Origin: JBJKPP01 sp046706145
GTDB lineage: Bacteria > Bacteroidota > Ignavibacteria > Ignavibacteriales > Ignavibacteriaceae
Assembly (NCBI GenBank): GCA_046706145.1
Contig: JBJKPP010000128.1
Coordinates: forward strand, 1 to 18,171
Reading direction: 5' to 3'
Length of the DNA stretch: 18,171 nt
The notes under the pieces are model-generated. The model searched no databases. It was not told where the DNA came from and was given only the letters and a program-made list of their open reading frames with translations. Each line of letters starts with the position of its first letter. The stretch's first letter is position 1. Shown here piece by piece: positions 15,244 to 18,171 of the stretch. The translations under genes were made by a program, and so were the position numbers.

Positions 15244-15260
15244 CTCCCTTCATTCAAGGG
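15244..15260 (-). promoter_or_regulatory. Ribosome binding site overlapping a small hairpin, PLD-like gene
   Basis: On the minus strand CCCTT (15256-15260) pairs with AAGGG (15246-15250) across a 5-nt loop, and the second arm runs directly into GGGAGG (15244-15249), the Shine-Dalgarno sequence for the ATG at 15236. The hairpin could hide part of the binding site. With only 5 pairs the effect is likely small. Confidence 0.35.
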
Positions 15261-15319
15261 AATAAGATATCCTTTGAACAATGAAGAAAAATTAAAACCT
15301 TAAGAGTAATAGTAGACTC

Positions 15320-15331
15320 AACTCATGAGTT
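15320..15331. promoter_or_regulatory. Perfect 12-bp palindrome upstream of the PLD-like gene
   Basis: AACTCATGAGTT is a perfect 12-bp palindrome 84-95 bp upstream of the PLD-like ATG and just downstream of a terminator for the preceding gene. This is a likely promoter region, so it may be an operator for a dimeric regulator. No adjacent -7 element was found. Confidence 0.35.
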
Positions 15332-15360
15332 ACCCTTATAGAAATATTAAAGAATATAGC

Positions 15361-15405
15361 AAATAAATAAAAACAACCCGTCAACAATAATATGCCGGCG
15401 GGCTG
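15361..15405 (-). terminator. Rho-independent terminator after the secreted two-domain protein
   Basis: Read on the minus strand, CAGCCCG (15399-15405) pairs with CGGGTTG (15374-15380), seven pairs with one G-T wobble, and is followed by TTTTTATTTATTT (15361-15373). It lies 46 bp after the stop of the gene ending at 15451 and separates that gene from the PLD-like gene transcribed in the same direction. Confidence 0.82.
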
Positions 15406-15450
15406 TGAATAATTTTTTATCAATTTCCGAGAAAGATTCAGCTCAGTTTG

Positions 15451-16236
15451 TCATTTGGCAATGTAGTCTAAATCCGGTCTTGGCCAGCCGTTAAATTCAT
15501 GCATACTCATTATGTACGGCGTAATTTTTTCATATAGTTTATGTTCATCTTCCTTCATTTCCTTACTTTTATCGCCATCATTTTTATAGTAATCCACAGC
15601 ATTTTTTGCCCAATCAAAAACTGCTATTTCATTATTATCTTGGCCCATGTCCATTGTGTATATATCGTAGGCATCAGGGAAATTATTCTTTTCGTACAGC
15701 GCCTTCCATTCTTTCAGGACGTCCATTACTTCTTTTCTTTTATCCATTTTATAATGAAAAAATGTCCAGTGAACAAATCCTGCATCTTTCAATTTCATTC
15801 TAGGATTTTTTGGTACATACGATAAAGCAGCACTCCAGCTAATTACAAAATCTATGCTTGATTTTATAGTTGCGCTAGTTTTTGTCATAAAAGCTGACCA
15901 TTTATCTTTCCCAATTTTCTTTATCGCAGCATCAAACTTCTGGTTCATTGAGTCGATCGCCGCGTAGCTTGAAATGGGAGTCACGTAATAAAAATGTAAA
16001 TCATTTCTTTCATAGGCATAGTAACTTATAGGCAATCCTGCAGCATGCATCATACTATTCCACTCTGTATCCGTTTCTACATATTGGTGAATCATATCGT
16101 ATTTAGCAGCCTCTTCATGTATAGCTAGAAGCTGGTTCTTTGGTGCATCCTGTGCAAATACTACATTGCTGATTAGAATTGAAAAGACAGCAATTAACAT
16201 AATCCCTATCGTTGATTGGTAGAGTTTCTTTAACAT
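15451..16236 (-). CDS. Secreted protein with two alpha/beta halves, unknown function
   Basis: This 261-aa protein has a signal peptide (about 1-29, MLKKLYQSTIGIMLIAVFSILIS, cleavage near VFAQ). The mature part seems to consist of two similar halves of about 105 residues. Each has a beta strand, a long helix ending in a lysine-rich stretch, and further strands: AIHEEAAKYDMIHQYVETDTEWNSMM then LHFYYVTPISSYAAIDSM in the first; VHWTFFHYKMDKRKEVMDVLKEWKALYEKNNF then IAVFDWAKNAVDYY in the second. This pattern is reminiscent of tandem ferredoxin-like (dimeric alpha/beta barrel) domains, but the match is by eye only. No catalytic motif or lipobox was found. It is a single-gene unit with its own terminator, and it is divergent from the SPFH gene across a 382-bp gap. 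Periplasmic or secreted location is the firmest statement possible. Confidence 0.65.
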   Translation of the reverse strand: MLKKLYQSTIGIMLIAVFSILISNVVFAQDAPKNQLLAIHEEAAKYDMIHQYVETDTEWNSMMHAAGLPISYYAYERNDLHFYYVTPISSYAAIDSMNQKFDAAIKKIGKDKWSAFMTKTSATIKSSIDFVISWSAALSYVPKNPRMKLKDAGFVHWTFFHYKMDKRKEVMDVLKEWKALYEKNNFPDAYDIYTMDMGQDNNEIAVFDWAKNAVDYYKNDGDKSKEMKEDEHKLYEKITPYIMSMHEFNGWPRPDLDYIAK

Positions 16237-16618
16237 ATTTCCTCCTATTTTATGTTGTTAATAAGACACCTTAATTAATTACCAGGAAAATCATAATATG
16301 GTTTTAGAGATAATAGATTAATTTTGCCTTTGGTAGGAAGAATTGGCGGGAAACTTACACAGTTATTCGAGAAATGAATTCTGATGGATTTTATCATTTT
16401 TACTTATTTGGGAATTTAGGCACGCAACAAGCTAAATTATTGTTTTCTGAAAGTCAATAAAAAAGTGATGATTTCGAAAATTGTTAATTGTCCATTATGA
16501 AAAGATTTTAGTTGGAAATAAAATCGTTTTGCCTTACTTTATTATTACTAATTAGGGGAATATTTAGTGTACAGACCTAACATTAACAAAGTAATTAACT
16601 AACAAACGAGGGAAAAAA
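16237..16618. other. Divergent intergenic region, no convincing gene
   Basis: These 382 bp lie between the secreted protein gene (minus) and the SPFH gene (plus). TAATTTTG at 16319-16326 matches the Bacteroidota -7 consensus on the plus strand but is about 290 bp from the SPFH start. A 28-codon frame at 16374-16460 resembles nothing I know and was not called. No tRNA, riboswitch or strong inverted repeat is visible. Confidence 0.5.
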
Positions 16619-17578
16619 ATGATCCTGCTAGACGTAACAGAAGGGGCAACTTTCAGTGCTTACATCCCCATAATAATAATTTTAATAGTGCTGATTTTTA
16701 TACTTGGCAGCGCTGCTTATACTGTTAAAGAGAAAACCAACACAATTATTCAGCGACTTGGTAAATTTCATAAAATAAGCATGCCGGGACTTAATTTTAA
16801 AATTCCTATCATCGATACCATTGCAGGGGTTTTATCATTAAGAGTAGAACAGCTTCCTATTACTGTTGAGACCAAAACGAAAGACAATGTTTTTGTGAAA
16901 ATCGTAATTCCTATTCAGTACCAGGTAATCGATAGTAAAACAAAGGACGCTTTCTACAAGTTATCAAATCCCCAGCAGCAGATTGAATCTTACGTTTTTG
17001 ATGTTGTGCGTGCAATTGTTCCGGATATGGATCTCGATGAAGTCTTTGCAAAAAAAGAAGACGTTGCAACTAGAGTAAAAACCGCCTTAGATACTCCAAT
17101 GGAAGATTACGGATTTAGAATATTGAATGTTCTGGTTACTGATATTGATCCAAATGAAAAGGTTAAGAATGCAATGAATGATATAAACGCTGCACAAAGA
17201 GAAAGGGTTGCAGCCGAATCGAGAGGAGAAACTGAAAAGATAATCACAATAAAGAAAGCCGAAGCAGAAAAAGAATCGAAGAGATTAAGTGGTGAAGGTA
17301 TTGCGGCTCAAAGAAGTGCAATTGTAAAAGGATTACAATCTTCTATTGAGGATTTTCAAAAAGTGATAAAAGACTCCAAAGCCGAAGACGTTATGACTCT
17401 TGTTTTATTAACACAATATTTTGATACTATGAAGGAAATTGGGGCCAATGATAAATCTAATACTATTTTTATGACTCACTCCCCAGGAGGAATGTCTGCA
17501 ATTTCTGAAGAAATTAAACAAGCTATAACAAGCGGCTCACTAGCTGCGGATTATGCCAGTTCGAAGAATGGTGGATAG
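16619..17578 (+). CDS. SPFH/band 7 domain protein (HIR/stomatin type)
   Basis: This 319-aa protein has one N-terminal membrane helix (about 14-35, YIPIIIILIVLIFILGSAAYTV) and then an SPFH/band 7 domain from about 36 to 200: AYTVKEKTNTIIQRLGKFHKI, MPGLNFKIPIIDTI, LRVEQLPITVETKTKDNVFVKI and GFRILNVLVTDIDP. A charged coiled-coil region follows at about 193-240 (RERVAAESRGETEKIITIKKAEAEKES). This order and wording are close to the hypersensitive-induced reaction (HIR) and stomatin/prohibitin proteins, which assemble into large rings or cages on membranes and organise lipid domains or membrane proteases. No NfeD-like partner gene is adjacent. The ATG at 16619 has a purine-rich GAGGGA about 5 nt upstream. 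The C-terminus (MTHSPGGMSAISEEIKQAI) suggests a full-length protein. The family is clear; the specific partner is not. Confidence 0.9.
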   Translation: MILLDVTEGATFSAYIPIIIILIVLIFILGSAAYTVKEKTNTIIQRLGKFHKISMPGLNFKIPIIDTIAGVLSLRVEQLPITVETKTKDNVFVKIVIPIQYQVIDSKTKDAFYKLSNPQQQIESYVFDVVRAIVPDMDLDEVFAKKEDVATRVKTALDTPMEDYGFRILNVLVTDIDPNEKVKNAMNDINAAQRERVAAESRGETEKIITIKKAEAEKESKRLSGEGIAAQRSAIVKGLQSSIEDFQKVIKDSKAEDVMTLVLLTQYFDTMKEIGANDKSNTIFMTHSPGGMSAISEEIKQAITSGSLAADYASSKNGG

Positions 17579-17888
17579 CGTTTTGACTAAGAAAATAAAT
17601 AAACTAGAAAGTCCAAAACTGGAGAAGTAAATGATGTTCCTCCTTTCTGTTCCTTACACATTAAAGCAGTTGCTAAATTTTTTACAGATAAAACTACTCA
17701 CACTCCAATTCCCCTCCTAAAAAAGTCTTGTGAAAATTAGATTTCAATTTATAATATTTATTAAATTGATTATAGGGATTTCTGTTTACTAGCACTTGAT
17801 GTTGAACTCTATATCTCAAGAAGCATCCCCAATTTATGGTTGTTGCACTTCTCTGAAAATAAAATAAAATTGAAGGATAAGAAATAAT
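17579..17888. other. Intergenic region, no gene recognised
   Basis: These 310 bp follow the SPFH gene and precede (on the other strand) the decayed AraC remnant. A plus-strand frame of about 45 codons running into a TAG near 17741 (VNDVPPFCSLHIKAVAKFF) has no start codon in a good context and no match I recognise. No strong terminator is visible after the SPFH gene. The area may be decayed sequence. Confidence 0.45.
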
Positions 17889-18026
17889 TCAATTAAGGAG
17901 ATAGCTTTGATATTCCTTCGGACTCATACCAACTTCTTTTTTGAATAGACGCGAAAAATAGGGAGGATACTCGAAGACTAGAGTGTAAGTGCTTTCAGAA
18001 TTGTTTCTGTTGTCTGTGACAAGCAT
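17889..18026 (-). pseudogene. C-terminal remnant of an AraC-family regulator
   Basis: A 45-codon minus-strand frame ending in TGA at 17889-17891 encodes FEYPPYFSRLFKKEVGMSPKEYQ, the unmistakable end of the second helix-turn-helix of AraC/XylS-type activators. The preceding residues (NSESTYTLVFEY) line up with the usual recognition segment SEIAYxLGFEY, but with substitutions at normally conserved hydrophobic and glycine positions (Ile to Ser, Ala to Thr, Gly to Val). The first helix-turn-helix and all of the ligand domain, which normally add more than 200 residues, are absent. This is most likely a degraded fragment with no function. It starts directly behind, and in the same frame as, the stop codon of the dioxygenase gene. 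An ATG at 18024-18026 exists, but expression is doubtful. Confidence 0.78.
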
Positions 18027-18044
18027 ATTTTTTTGCTTCGGGAA

Positions 18045-18171
18045 CTACAAACATTTAACTGAAGTCATCGTAAGTGAACCGCCTATTGCTTTATCATTAA
18101 AGAGACTTACTTCTTCATTTTTATCTTTTAAAGCAATAACATATAACAAGGGTAAAAAATGTTCAGGTGTT
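18045..18171 (-). CDS. 4,5-DOPA dioxygenase extradiol (YgiD/LigB-like), C-terminus only
   Basis: The window edge cuts this minus-strand gene, leaving its last 41 codons and a TAG (18045-18047). The fragment begins TPEHFLPLLYVIALKDKNE and ends GGSLTMTSVKCL. Both parts match the C-terminal end of the LigB-like extradiol dioxygenase family annotated as 4,5-DOPA dioxygenase (E. coli YgiD, plant DODA), in which TPEHxLPLL and a GSLSMLSV-type ending are conserved. The histidine of TPEH is one of the conserved active-site histidines of the family. The natural end of the family falls close to this TAG, so the gene appears complete at its 3' end. The 5' part lies outside the window. The substrate in this organism is unknown; the family acts on catechol-type rings. 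Confidence 0.8.
   Translation of the reverse strand, partial: TPEHFLPLLYVIALKDKNEEVSLFNDKAIGGSLTMTSVKCL

Noticed and set aside
15541..15825. Plus-strand frames opposite the secreted two-half protein, rich in Ile/Phe and resembling membrane helices
   Set aside because: They are the antisense of a gene with a signal peptide and terminator. The hydrophobicity comes from reading Lys/Glu/Asp codons backwards.
16374..16460. 28-codon frame in the gap upstream of the SPFH gene
   Set aside because: No ribosome binding site, no similarity I recognise, and a length expected by chance.

Overview
The window comes from an AT-rich member of the Bacteroidota/Chlorobi/Ignavibacteriota group, most likely Ignavibacteria or a close relative. 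Three things point there: a PorV-like outer-membrane protein next to a large secreted protein with a type IX secretion (T9SS) style C-terminal domain, a TonB-dependent receptor with a carboxypeptidase-regulatory-like N-terminal domain, and a textbook Bacteroidota -7 promoter element (TAnnTTTG) in front of the glmM-type gene. The assignment is inferred from gene content and motifs; no search was run.

Positions 1-7563 (minus strand) hold a compact three-gene operon: TonB-dependent receptor, 1187-aa secreted protein with T9SS-like C-terminus, and PorV/PorQ-family beta-barrel. The gaps are 19 and 36 bp, and a rho-independent terminator follows at positions 1-37. It looks like a receptor / exported cargo / shuttle unit of the outer membrane. 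A divergent control region (7564-7840) separates it from a plus-strand phosphoglucosamine-mutase-type gene, whose real start is probably a TTG at 7841. A 566-aa Rossmann-fold protein follows on the minus strand.

Positions 10971-16236 are accessory-looking: a two-helix small membrane protein, a SnoaL-like protein cut short by an in-frame TAG, a bacterial lipocalin, a four-helix membrane protein, a phospholipase D-like protein, and a secreted protein with two apparent alpha/beta halves. Intergenic gaps here are long and contain several inverted repeats, so most of these genes probably have their own transcription units. A clear terminator lies at 15361-15405.

Positions 16619-17578 encode a membrane-anchored SPFH/band 7 protein of the HIR/stomatin type. 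The right edge (17889-18171, minus strand) holds two pieces below the usual ORF length cut-off. One is the C-terminus of a 4,5-DOPA dioxygenase extradiol (YgiD-like) gene that runs off the window. The other, directly after its stop and in the same frame, is a decayed C-terminal remnant of an AraC-family regulator.

The observations most worth following up are the receptor/cargo/PorV operon, the SnoaL nonsense codon with its conserved tail still in frame, the corrected glmM start with its promoter, and the AraC remnant beside the dioxygenase end.
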